A stretch of DNA of 64,000 nucleotides. Origin: Roseovarius sp. THAF9. Lineage in GTDB: Bacteria; Pseudomonadota; Alphaproteobacteria; Rhodobacterales; Rhodobacteraceae. Where the stretch lies: assembly GCF_009363715.1 (NCBI RefSeq), contig NZ_CP045404.1:1580001-1644000 (forward strand), written 5' to 3'. Below are positions 18,910 to 26,180 of the stretch, piece by piece. The position numbers and the translations under genes were made by a program. The notes beneath the pieces were generated by a model. The model saw only the letters and a program-made list of their open reading frames with translations. It was not told the origin of the DNA and did not search any database. The first letter of the stretch is position 1. Each line of letters opens with the position of its first letter.

Positions 18910-19410
18910 ATGAGCGAAATAGAGGAACTGCAGCGGCGCATCAACGCCGCGCTGGACCGCATCGGCAGCGGGCTGGAGGCGGGAACTGACGCGGTCGCGG
19001 ACCCTGCCGAACTGGCCGAGGTCAGGCAGGCACTGGAAGACGAGAAACTGGCCAATGAACAGCTCGAAGAGCGGGTAAAGACCCTGCGCGACAAGCGTAA
19101 CGCACTGGAAGAGGAACTGGAGGCGCTGCGCGAGCAGAACGCGCAATCCCTGTCGCGGCTGGATGGTGAGTTGCAGTCCCTGCGCCGTGCTAACCAGCAG
19201 CTGCGCGACAACAACGTCGCCCTGCGCGAGGCCAATGCCGCGGGCGTGGGCGAGGCGCACCTGATCAACAAGTCGATGATGGCCGAACTGGAAAGTCTGC
19301 GCGCCAACCATGCAGCCGACCGCGCCGAAACCAGCGCGATCCTGTCGGAGCTGACCGCCGTGCTGGAAGGCGCGGAGACACCTGATACCCCCAAATCGGA
19401 GGACGCCTGA
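18910..19410 (+). CDS. Coiled-coil protein coupled to zapA
   Basis: A 166-residue acidic, highly helical protein: MSEIEELQRRINAALDRIGSG followed by an almost uninterrupted heptad pattern of Glu/Arg/Leu from about residue 35 to 125. It is likely cytoplasmic and oligomeric. Its TGA overlaps the zapA ATG (TGATG at 19408-19412), so the two are translated together, which points to a role near ZapA in division-ring organisation. Coiled-coil genes in this position are common in Rhodobacterales but uncharacterised, as far as I know. ATG 18910 is chosen because ACGCGAGACGGGGACCGAGG precedes it and the upstream extension has no family character. Confidence 0.8.
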   Translation: MSEIEELQRRINAALDRIGSGLEAGTDAVADPAELAEVRQALEDEKLANEQLEERVKTLRDKRNALEEELEALREQNAQSLSRLDGELQSLRRANQQLRDNNVALREANAAGVGEAHLINKSMMAELESLRANHAADRAETSAILSELTAVLEGAETPDTPKSEDA

Positions 19411-19793
19411 TGCCCGAAGTCGAGATCGAGATCGGCGGACGCACCTTCGAGGTGGCCTGCCAGGAAGGCGAGGAACACTACCTGCACGCCGCCGCGAAGA
19501 TGCTGGATGAAGAGGCCAGCGTGCTGTCGGCCCAGATCGGCCGCATCCCCGAGTCCCGCATGTTACTCATGGCTGGGCTGATGCTGGCCGATAAGACCGC
19601 GGGCGTGCAGGACAAGCTGCGCGAGGCCGAGGACAAGATGGCCGAGAAGGAGGCCGAGCTGGGCCAGTTGCGCAATGCGCCTCAGCCCGAGCCCGAGCGC
19701 GTCGAAGTGGCGGTGATTCCGGATCAGGTCACAGAGTCGCTGGCCGAGATCGCCGCGCGCGCCGAAAGCCTTGCCGACCAGATCGAACGCTGA
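19410..19793 (+). CDS. zapA: Cell division protein ZapA
   Basis: Binds FtsZ and promotes bundling of protofilaments at mid-cell. The 127-residue protein starts MPEVEIEIGGRTFEVACQEG, the usual ZapA globular head, followed by EEHYLHAAAKMLDEEA and RMLLMAGLMLADKT, then a C-terminal coiled coil (about residues 65-125). Translation is coupled to the coiled-coil gene by a one-base overlap. In many proteobacteria the region just downstream holds the 6S RNA gene; here it holds three stem-loops (19835-19974) whose identity is open. Confidence 0.92.
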   Translation: MPEVEIEIGGRTFEVACQEGEEHYLHAAAKMLDEEASVLSAQIGRIPESRMLLMAGLMLADKTAGVQDKLREAEDKMAEKEAELGQLRNAPQPEPERVEVAVIPDQVTESLAEIAARAESLADQIER

Positions 19794-19834
19794 CGCGAAC
19801 GAGCTTTGCCTTGCAAGCTGTTGAAATGAATAAA

Positions 19835-19877
19835 GCGTTCCGCCTTTAGCCTGAGGCATCAGCTAAAGGCGGAACGC
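19835..19877. repeat. 43-nt hairpin repeat, copy 1
   Basis: GCGTTCCGCCTTTAGC (19835-19850) pairs perfectly over 16 bases with GCTAAAGGCGGAACGC (19862-19877) around CTGAGGCATCA. A second 43-nt copy with 35 identical positions lies at 27951-27993. It may terminate the zapA transcript; no U-run follows. Confidence 0.75.
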
Positions 19878-19900
19878 GTGCAACGATTGAGCGGAGCACT

Positions 19901-19974
19901 GCGTTTCGTGAAAATTTGTGTTTCAGGTTTTTCGCGAAACGCTTCAAGCCCCGGCAAATGACATGCCGGGGCTT
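19901..19974. other. Two further stem-loops downstream of zapA
   Basis: The first pairs GCGTTTCGTGAAAA (19901-19914) with TTTTCGCGAAACGC (19929-19942) with one mismatch. The second pairs AAGCCCCGGCA (19946-19956) with TGCCGGGGCTT (19964-19974) perfectly. Together with the repeat at 19835-19877 they fill most of the 238-base gap between zapA and mtkB. They may be part of a small RNA or simply terminators for both converging transcripts. Confidence 0.5.
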
Positions 19975-20031
19975 CTCGATGGCCCAGGTTCGGCGCAACG
20001 CTTGGGAGAGTGCGCGCCGCCCTGACGTGGG

Positions 20032-20913
20032 TCAGGCCACCATTTTTTCGACCACCTCCCCAAAGGACGAGGGCGTGGGCACGATGGTCACGCCCGCCTG
20101 CTTGAGGATGTCGACCTTTTCCTGCGCCGACTCGCCGAAGGCCGATACGATTGCGCCCGCATGCCCCATGCGCCGGCCCTTGGGCGCCGACAAGCCCGCA
20201 ATATAGGCCGCCACGGGTTTGCTCATGTGATCGCGGATATATTCCGCCGCCTCGGCTTCCTGCGGGCCGCCGATCTCGCCCACCAGCACCACGGCATCGG
20301 TGTCGGGGTCGGCCTCGAACAGCTCGAGGATGTCCTTGAAGCTGGACCCGTTGATCGGGTCGCCGCCGATCCCGATGGAGGAGCTGACGCCGATGCCATG
20401 CGCGCTCATCTGGCTGGCGGCCTCATAGCCCAGCGTGCCCGAGCGCCCGACGATGCCAACGCGCCCCGGCTTGTAGATCGACGGCGGCATCAGCCCGGCA
20501 AAGGCCTGCCCCGGCGTGATGATCCCCGCACAGTTCGGGCCGATCAGGCGCATGCGTTTGTCGGCTTTGTACCGGCGCATGTAGCGTTTGACGTCGATCA
20601 TGTCCTGCGCGGGCACGCCGTCGGCTATGCAGACGCAGGTCTTGATGCCCGCATCCGCCGCTTCCATGATCGAATCGGCGGCGAATGGCGGGGGGACGAA
20701 GCTGACGACCAGCTCTGCATCGGTTTCCGCGACCGCGCCCTTTACGGTGTTGAACACCGGCAGGCCAAGATGCTTGGTGCCGCCTTTCCCGGGGGTGACG
20801 CCGCCCACCACGTTGGTACCGTGGCTGATCATGTCTTGGGCGTGAAAACTGCCGATCCGGCCGGTGATTCCGGTCACCAGAACGCGGGTATCCTTGTCGA
20901 TGATGATCGCCAT
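20032..20913 (-). CDS. mtkB: Malate-CoA ligase alpha subunit (succinyl-CoA ligase family)
   Basis: With MtkA it makes malyl-CoA from malate, ATP and CoA in the serine cycle. The 293-residue protein has the CoA-binding Rossmann start ITGRIGSFHAQDM, GGVTPGKGGTKHLGLPVF, GPNCAGIITPGQ, GIVGRSGTLGYEA and the phospho-histidine motif GRRMGHAGAIVS. By sequence it could equally be read as a succinyl-CoA ligase alpha subunit; the malate assignment comes from the companion genes for serine-glyoxylate aminotransferase and hydroxypyruvate reductase. Start ATG 20913 overlaps the mtkA stop by one base (TGATG). Confidence 0.82.
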   Translation of the reverse strand: MAIIIDKDTRVLVTGITGRIGSFHAQDMISHGTNVVGGVTPGKGGTKHLGLPVFNTVKGAVAETDAELVVSFVPPPFAADSIMEAADAGIKTCVCIADGVPAQDMIDVKRYMRRYKADKRMRLIGPNCAGIITPGQAFAGLMPPSIYKPGRVGIVGRSGTLGYEAASQMSAHGIGVSSSIGIGGDPINGSSFKDILELFEADPDTDAVVLVGEIGGPQEAEAAEYIRDHMSKPVAAYIAGLSAPKGRRMGHAGAIVSAFGESAQEKVDILKQAGVTIVPTPSSFGEVVEKMVA

Positions 20914-22103
20914 CAGCTTGCCTCCGCATATGCGCTGTCGGTGGAGCGCCACGCGGCCACCACCTTCTCCGCCGCTTCCGCCAGGGAAGAGGCCGTTTCG
21001 ATTTCCAGTCCGCTTTCGGCCAGAATTTTCATGCCTTCGTCCACATTCGTGCCCGACAGGCGCACCACCAGCGGGATCTTCAGGTCCAGTTCCTTGACCG
21101 CAAGGATCACGCCCTCGGCGATCCAGTCGCAGCGGTTGATGCCGGCGAAGATGTTGACGAGGATCGCCTCGACATTGGGGTCGTTCAGCACTGACTTGAA
21201 GGATTGCAGAACCCGTTCCGGGCTGGCACCGCCGCCCACGTCGAGAAAGTTGGCAGGCTCGCCGCCCGCCATCTTGATCATGTCCAGCGTCGCCATCGCC
21301 AGGCCCGCGCCGTTGACGATGCAGCCGATCCGGCCATCCAGCCCGATATAGCTGAGGCCGCGGTCGCCCGCATAGGTCTCGCGGGGGTCCTCCTGGCTCT
21401 TGTCGCGCAGTTCCGAGATGTGGGGGTGCCGAAACAGAGCGTTCTCGTCAAAGCTGACCTTGGCATCGAGCGCCACAATCTCGTTCGAGGCGGTCACCAC
21501 GAGCGGGTTGATCTCGACCATGTTGGCGTCGGTCTCCCACATCATGCGGTAGCAGCCCATGATCGTCTTGGCCGCCTGGTTGATCAGCGCGGGATCAAGG
21601 CCCAGAGAGAACGCGATCTCGCGCGCCTGGAAGTTCTGCATGCCCACGGCGGGGTCCACCACCGAGCGGATGATCGAGTCCGGCTCGCTTTCCGAGATCT
21701 CCTCGATCTCCATTCCGCCCTGTGCCGAGGCCACGACCACGACGCGCTCCAGCTTGCGGTCCATCACGAAGCCCAGGTAGATCTCCTGCGCGATCTCGGT
21801 GGCTTCCTCGACATATAGCCGGCCCACGAGCTTGCCCTGCGGGCCGGTCTGATGGGTCACCAGCTTGCGCCCGAGCATCCACGAGGCCGCGTCCCAAACC
21901 TCTTCCTCGGAATTGCAGACGCGCACGCCGCCGGCCTTGCCGCGGGCGCCGGAATGGATCTGCGCCTTCACGACCCAGCTTTTGCCCGACAGCTCGGAAC
22001 AGCGGTAGACCGCCTGCTCGGGACTGTAGGCGATGCCGCCGCGCGGTATGTTGACGCCGAAGCCGCTCAGCAACTCCTTGGCCTGGAATTCATGGATGTC
22101 CAT
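20913..22103 (-). CDS. mtkA: Malate-CoA ligase beta subunit (ATP-grasp)
   Basis: Nucleotide-binding partner of MtkB. The 396-residue ATP-grasp protein starts [20 protein letters not shown], as this family does, and continues with [28 protein letters not shown] and FDEN...[16 protein letters not shown], the CoA-ligase C-terminal part. I chose the second ATG (22103), with GAGGAGG 8-9 bases upstream; the ATG two codons earlier (22109) is too close to that site. The 297-base upstream gap holds a GGGTAG/CTACCC palindrome and three perfect palindromes. Translation is coupled to mtkB. Confidence 0.84.
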   Translation of the reverse strand: MDIHEFQAKELLSGFGVNIPRGGIAYSPEQAVYRCSELSGKSWVVKAQIHSGARGKAGGVRVCNSEEEVWDAASWMLGRKLVTHQTGPQGKLVGRLYVEEATEIAQEIYLGFVMDRKLERVVVVASAQGGMEIEEISESEPDSIIRSVVDPAVGMQNFQAREIAFSLGLDPALINQAAKTIMGCYRMMWETDANMVEINPLVVTASNEIVALDAKVSFDENALFRHPHISELRDKSQEDPRETYAGDRGLSYIGLDGRIGCIVNGAGLAMATLDMIKMAGGEPANFLDVGGGASPERVLQSFKSVLNDPNVEAILVNIFAGINRCDWIAEGVILAVKELDLKIPLVVRLSGTNVDEGMKILAESGLEIETASSLAEAAEKVVAAWRSTDSAYAEAS

Positions 22104-22211
22104 GCACATGCCCTCCTCGCATAGTGTTGCCTCATCCTGTCCTGAATGCGGTCTGCGCGATACTTTCGCCCGGGTAGCAATGCACGCCCCGGGTTGGGTG
22201 GCGGGCCGGAA

Positions 22212-22245
22212 CGGGTAGGGCGGGCTACCCGCGTACGGCTGTACG
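22212..22245. promoter_or_regulatory. Candidate operator upstream of mtkA
   Basis: CGGGTAG-GGCGGG-CTACCCG (22212-22231) is a perfect 7-base inverted repeat, immediately followed by CGTAC-GGCT-GTACG (22232-22245). The GGGTA/TACCC core recurs in the sga/LuxR intergenic region at 25048-25062, so a shared regulator is plausible. Confidence 0.5.
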
Positions 22246-22329
22246 GGATACATTGGGATGCGCTCGCCTCGGTGTGGAAAAGCTGATGCGAAACAGTTAT
22301 TTAAGAATGGAAGGGGATGCGGGCTGGGT

Positions 22330-22399
22330 AGATAGAATTTGCGCAAATTCTATCTCGGAAATTACGTAATTTCCGGACCAATTTCTGCGCAGAAATTGG
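22330..22399. repeat. Three perfect palindromes in tandem
   Basis: Palindrome 1 is 26 bases (22330-22355, half-site AGATAGAATTTGC), palindrome 2 is 20 bases (22356-22375, half-site CGGAAATTAC), palindrome 3 is 22 bases (22378-22399, half-site CCAATTTCTGC). All are perfect, with only two bases between 2 and 3 and none between 1 and 2. They start one base after the stop of the 75-residue gene at 22401 and lie in the leader of mtkA. As RNA they would form three consecutive hairpins on either strand. Confidence 0.9.
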
Positions 22400-22400
22400 C

Positions 22401-22628
22401 TCACAGTATCTGTCGGATGGGCTCCTGATTGCAGAAGATCACGATCTGACCTGCATTTTCCACCGCGTGATAGCCGCGTCGCGACAACTCGTGGGCAAGC
22501 CGGTCGCGACCGACGTAACGATCTACGTCGCTCATTTGCCGTCGCACGATCCGGCCATCGCGCGCCGCTTTAGATGAAAACAGGCTGTCGAACCATTGTT
22601 CAACGGAAACCGGGCCATGATGTCTCAT
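22401..22628 (-). CDS. Small conserved Rhodobacterales protein of unknown function
   Basis: A 75-residue soluble protein: SVEQWFDSLFSSKAARDGRI, VRRQMSDVDRYVGRDRLAHE, LSRRGYHAVENAGQIVIFCN. I recognise this as a short Rhodobacterales protein that is often mislabelled N-(5'-phosphoribosyl)anthranilate isomerase in databases; it is far too short for that enzyme and lacks its barrel. It follows hydroxypyruvate reductase by 41 bases on the same strand, so it is part of the serine-cycle transcript or a passenger in it. Three perfect palindromes follow its stop. The function is unknown. Confidence 0.7.
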   Translation of the reverse strand: MRHHGPVSVEQWFDSLFSSKAARDGRIVRRQMSDVDRYVGRDRLAHELSRRGYHAVENAGQIVIFCNQEPIRQIL

Positions 22629-22669
22629 GGCCCGATATTCGCTCGGTTCTGGTTAAAGCTTGGAATACG

Positions 22670-23647
22670 TCACTTCGGCGTCACGAGGTCGCCGGGGGTG
22701 TCACCCTTGAGGAACGCCTCCAGATTGTCGATCGCTCGAAAGCCCATGGCTTCGCGGGTGCCGTCCGTGGCGCTGCCCAGATGCGGCGCCAGAACGATGT
22801 TCTCGTATTTCAGAAACCGCGGGTCGAGCGCCGGTTCGTTGTGATACACATCCAGGCCCGCCGCGGCGAGTTTGCCGGAATCGAGCGCCTCAAAGAGCGC
22901 ATCTTCGTCGACCACGTCACCGCGGGCCGAGTTTACCAGGATTGCGCCGGGTTTCATGGCGCCGAAGATAATGGCGTTGATCATCTTGAAGGTGTCCGCG
23001 CCTCCGGGGCAATGCAGCGACAGGAAATCGGCCTCTGCCGCGACGTCGACCATGCTGGGCAATTGTTCGGCGTTGCCGTTTGCGGCCTTGATGTCTTCGG
23101 GCACTTCCCAGGCGTCCTGGAACACCACGCGCATGCCGAACCCGTTATGGGCCCGGCGTGCCATCGCCTGGCCGATGCGGCCAAAGCCGATGATGCCCAG
23201 CGTCGCGCCCGAGACTTTCTTGCCGATCATGTGGGTGGGCCGCCAGCCTTCCCAGCCGCCCGCGCGTGTTTCGCGCTCGCCTTCGCCGATGCGGCGCGCC
23301 GCGGCCAAGAGCAGGCCCATCGCCAGGTCGGCGGTACAATCGGTCAGCACGTCCGGCGTGTTGGTCACGGTGATGTCGTTCGCCGCCGCCGCGTCGATGT
23401 CGATATGGTTGAAGCCGACGCCATAGTTGGCAAAGATCTTCACCTTGCCCTTGGCCGCCGGATAGAACTCCGCCGGGATCTTGTCCGACACGGTGGGCAT
23501 GATGACGTCATAGGTCTTGGCCGCGTCCATCCACTCGTCATGGCTCATCGGTGTGTCGGGGTGGCGCAGCGTCACGTCGCCTAGCCCGGCATTGGTCAAA
23601 CGGTCCTCGGTCGCCTTCGGCCAGGCGCGCGTTACCAGAATTTTCAT
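22670..23647 (-). CDS. Hydroxypyruvate / glyoxylate reductase (D-2-hydroxyacid dehydrogenase)
   Basis: Reduces hydroxypyruvate to D-glycerate in the serine cycle, using NAD(P)H. The 325-residue protein starts MKILVTRAWPKATEDRLT and has the D-hydroxyacid dehydrogenase features: the ANYGVGFNHIDIDAA substrate loop, the Rossmann motif LGIIGFGRIGQAMARRA (about residues 150-166), the catalytic Arg in NSARGDVVDEDAL, a Glu in NEPALD, and the His in LAPHLGSATDGTREAMG. I chose ATG 23647, with GGGAAGAGACACC upstream. It follows serine-glyoxylate aminotransferase by 79 bases, which makes hydroxypyruvate the likely substrate. Confidence 0.88.
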   Translation of the reverse strand: MKILVTRAWPKATEDRLTNAGLGDVTLRHPDTPMSHDEWMDAAKTYDVIMPTVSDKIPAEFYPAAKGKVKIFANYGVGFNHIDIDAAAANDITVTNTPDVLTDCTADLAMGLLLAAARRIGEGERETRAGGWEGWRPTHMIGKKVSGATLGIIGFGRIGQAMARRAHNGFGMRVVFQDAWEVPEDIKAANGNAEQLPSMVDVAAEADFLSLHCPGGADTFKMINAIIFGAMKPGAILVNSARGDVVDEDALFEALDSGKLAAAGLDVYHNEPALDPRFLKYENIVLAPHLGSATDGTREAMGFRAIDNLEAFLKGDTPGDLVTPK

Positions 23648-23726
23648 GGTGTCTCTTCCCTTGTCGTGATCCGCCCTCGGCGCACAATGCGTCAAGGGCA
23701 GGGCACTTGCAATCAACCCTTTGGGA

Positions 23727-24941
23727 TCAGGCCGCCTTGGCGGTGCTGCCCTTGGCGTTGTCGGGTGTCGTGTCGCGGTAATGCGCCTGCGCGGCCGCCA
23801 CGCCCGAGCCGGGCTCGATCTTGGCGCCGGCATCGACCAGCGCCATTTCCGCCGCCGAGATCGCACCGCACAACATCACCGGGTTCAGCGAGCCAAGGTG
23901 CCCGATGCGGAAAGCCTTGCCTGCCAGCTTGTTGAGGCCGGTGCCGAGCGAGGTCTGGTACTTGTTGTAGGCCGTCGAGATCACGTCGCGGGCGTCAACG
24001 CCCTCGGGCGCATAGATGGCCGAGACCGTGTCGGATTCCCATTCGGGCCCGCGCGCCACCAACTCGCAGCCATCCCACGCCTCGACCGCGGCGCGCACGC
24101 CTTGCGCCAGCCGCTTGTGGCGCGCCCAGATACTTTCCATCCCGGTGTCCAGGATCATGTCCAGCGAACAGCGCAGCCCGCGCAGAAGCTGCGTGGCAGG
24201 CGTGTAGGGGAAATAGCCGGTGTCGTTCAGCTTGATCATGTCCTCGAAGCTGAAATAGCAGCGCGACATACCGGAATTGGCCAGCCGCTGGTTGGCCTCC
24301 AGCGCCTTGTCGCTGACGCCGAGAAAGCCAAGACCAGCAGGCAGCATGAAGCCCTTTTGCGAGCCGGACACGGCAAGATCGACGCCCCATTTTTCCATCT
24401 CGAACTCGATCGACGCGATGGAACTGACGCCGTCGACGAAGAGCATCGCGGGATGGCCCGCATCGTCCATAACCTTGCGCACGCCCTCGATATCCGAGGT
24501 CACGCCGGTCGCGGTTTCGTTCTGCGTGGCGAAAACCGCCTTGATCTCGTGGTTGGTGTCCGCCTTCAGGTGCTTGGCGTATTCCTCCAGCGGCACGCCC
24601 TTGCCCCATTCGACCTCGCACAGAACCACGTCGAGGCCAAGACGCTCGGCCATGTCCACCCAAAGCAGCGAAAACTGCCCGAAACGCGACATCAGAACCT
24701 TGTCACCGGGTTGCAGCGTGTTCTGGATGGCGCTTTCCCACGCGCCCGTGCCCGAAGACGGGAAAATAAAGACCCGGCCATTCTCCAGCCGGTAGGCTTT
24801 TTTCATGTCGGTCAGCAAGCCGGTCACCAGGTCGGGAAAGTCCGGGGCGCGCATGTCCTCCATGGGGACGTTCATGGCCTGACGCACGGGTTCCGGCACA
24901 TTGGTGGGGCCGGGGATGTAAAGATGCTGGTAACCGTTCAT
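23727..24941 (-). CDS. Serine-glyoxylate aminotransferase
   Basis: PLP enzyme that converts serine and glyoxylate to hydroxypyruvate and glycine, a key step of the serine cycle. The 404-residue class V aminotransferase starts MNGYQHLYIPGPTNVPEPVR, with the ATQNETATGV segment, LFVDGVSSIASIEFEMEKWG and the PLP-lysine motif VSGSQKGFMLPAGLG (Lys about residue 194). ATG 24941 fits family starts; an upstream GTG at 24962 is less likely. It heads the minus-strand serine-cycle run and is divergent from a LuxR-type regulator, with a strong inverted repeat between them. Confidence 0.9.
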   Translation of the reverse strand: MNGYQHLYIPGPTNVPEPVRQAMNVPMEDMRAPDFPDLVTGLLTDMKKAYRLENGRVFIFPSSGTGAWESAIQNTLQPGDKVLMSRFGQFSLLWVDMAERLGLDVVLCEVEWGKGVPLEEYAKHLKADTNHEIKAVFATQNETATGVTSDIEGVRKVMDDAGHPAMLFVDGVSSIASIEFEMEKWGVDLAVSGSQKGFMLPAGLGFLGVSDKALEANQRLANSGMSRCYFSFEDMIKLNDTGYFPYTPATQLLRGLRCSLDMILDTGMESIWARHKRLAQGVRAAVEAWDGCELVARGPEWESDTVSAIYAPEGVDARDVISTAYNKYQTSLGTGLNKLAGKAFRIGHLGSLNPVMLCGAISAAEMALVDAGAKIEPGSGVAAAQAHYRDTTPDNAKGSTAKAA

Positions 24942-25042
24942 GATGTTCTCGCTCCCTGTCACATGACTTGACGTAGGGTCGTATCATGCAAATCGGGTCT
25001 GTGAAGCCTCGTTCGCGGCAAAACCGGGAAGAAACCGCCCAA

Positions 25043-25067
25043 CGGGTGGGTAATTCCTACCCGCCCG
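25043..25067. promoter_or_regulatory. Candidate operator between the aminotransferase and LuxR genes
   Basis: CGGG-T-GGGTA, spacer ATTCC, TACCC-G-CCCG forms a 10-base inverted repeat with one T-G mismatch position. It sits 102 bases upstream of the aminotransferase start and 145 bases upstream of the LuxR start. The same GGGTA/TACCC core occurs upstream of mtkA at 22213-22230. The intergenic gap 24942-25211 holds no gene. Confidence 0.55.
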
Positions 25068-25211
25068 GGTGACATATCGGGCGGCATACCGCTTCGGCAT
25101 ACACAGGCATACAGAAATTTCCTTTGATTTCAGGTATTTCTGCTGGTGTTATGTCTGAACGAGATCCGTCTGTTGGGGAGCTGACGGTGAGGAGGAACAA
25201 GGAGCCGGCGC

Positions 25212-25877
25212 ATGAAAGCTGCCCCCGGAACGATCATGACATCAGCTGAAAAAACGAGTGGTAGCACGGGCTTGCCGCAGGTCATCGTGGCCGACCGGCA
25301 GCTGATTGTCTGCCAGGGAATCGGCTCGCTCGTGACGCAGATTCCCGAGGTCGAGCTTGGCCATTACGCCACCGACAAGGCGAGCCTGCGCAAGCATCTG
25401 GCCCATGCGAGGGGCAAAACCATCCTGATCCTTGGGGTGCGCCTGGCCGATGGCGATTTGACGCAGGTCCTGTCGATCGTGCGCAAGGATTACCCCGATG
25501 TGATGGTCGTCGTCGTGGCCGAGGAAACCGAGTTCGCCTTCATCCGCACGGCGATCAAGGCCGGGGCCAACTCGGTTTGCATGATGGGTCAGATCCTGAC
25601 CAGCCTGCCGCGCATTCTGGGCAAGCTGATCGAGGGGCATTCCATTGTCCCGACCGAGATCCTGCGGCGCCTGACCTCCGAGAATACCGACGCGCTTTCG
25701 CGGCGCGAACACGAGATCCTCGCGCTTCTGGGCGATGGGCTGACCAATTTCCAGATCTCCGCCCGGCTGGGACTGAGCGAGAACACGGTCAAATATTACC
25801 TGAAAGCCATCTATCAGAAGCTTTCCGTAAACTCCCGTGGTGCGGCCATCGCCAAGTACGTGGCCGGCAATTACTGA
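25212..25877 (+). CDS. LuxR-family regulator with degenerate receiver domain
   Basis: A 221-residue response-regulator-like protein. The N-terminal half (about 22-140) follows the receiver fold ([35 protein letters not shown]). However, the position normally held by the phospho-acceptor Asp (LLDxRLPDGD in relatives) is Gly75 here, so classical phosphorylation is unlikely. The C-terminal LuxR helix-turn-helix is intact ([40 protein letters not shown], residues 162-201). It is divergent from the serine-glyoxylate aminotransferase gene, so I infer it controls the serine-cycle block. No histidine kinase is nearby. Confidence 0.85.
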   Translation: MKAAPGTIMTSAEKTSGSTGLPQVIVADRQLIVCQGIGSLVTQIPEVELGHYATDKASLRKHLAHARGKTILILGVRLADGDLTQVLSIVRKDYPDVMVVVVAEETEFAFIRTAIKAGANSVCMMGQILTSLPRILGKLIEGHSIVPTEILRRLTSENTDALSRREHEILALLGDGLTNFQISARLGLSENTVKYYLKAIYQKLSVNSRGAAIAKYVAGNY

Positions 25878-26180
25878 CACCGACCACAATGCAATCTTGG
25901 GAACCTTTGCGCGCCGTATGACCAGGTAGTGCCGCTTATGACCCGCGAGCAACGACACTGGGTCGCATCGCCCGGGATAAGTCGCGGCGATCAAGGCGGC
26001 CTGTTGCTCGGGCAGGCGCAGGCGTGGTCGCCAACTGCTCAAAAACCGGGCTAACGGGGCTTCCTGCTTGAACAAACTGCGTTGTCCGGCTTTCATCGTA
26101 CCGGCTGATATGGTCAATACGGGGCGGATCGGGTCCGATACTGCCGGGCCCGCGGGACAAGGTCAGGAGAACATCCGCTC
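25878..26180. other. Intergenic stretch without a recognised gene
   Basis: The 303 bases between the LuxR regulator and the glucosylglycerate phosphorylase gene hold only overlapping short frames on the minus strand with no recognisable family. A purine-rich AGGTCAGGAGAAC precedes the GTG start at 26181. The promoter of the phosphorylase gene is presumably here; I see no convincing -35/-10 pair. Confidence 0.4.

Noticed and set aside
20032..22103. Housekeeping succinyl-CoA synthetase (sucCD)
   Set aside because: Fold is shared, but the neighbours are serine-cycle genes rather than sucAB or mdh, so malate-CoA ligase is more likely; activity has not been shown.
24942..25211. Riboswitch (glycine or SAM type) upstream of the aminotransferase
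   Set aside because: I could not find a conserved aptamer core; the only clear structure is the GGGTA/TACCC inverted repeat.
25936..26160. Minus-strand frame of 74 codons upstream of the phosphorylase gene
   Set aside because: No start context, no recognisable family, and the frame covers the expected promoter and leader of a real gene.
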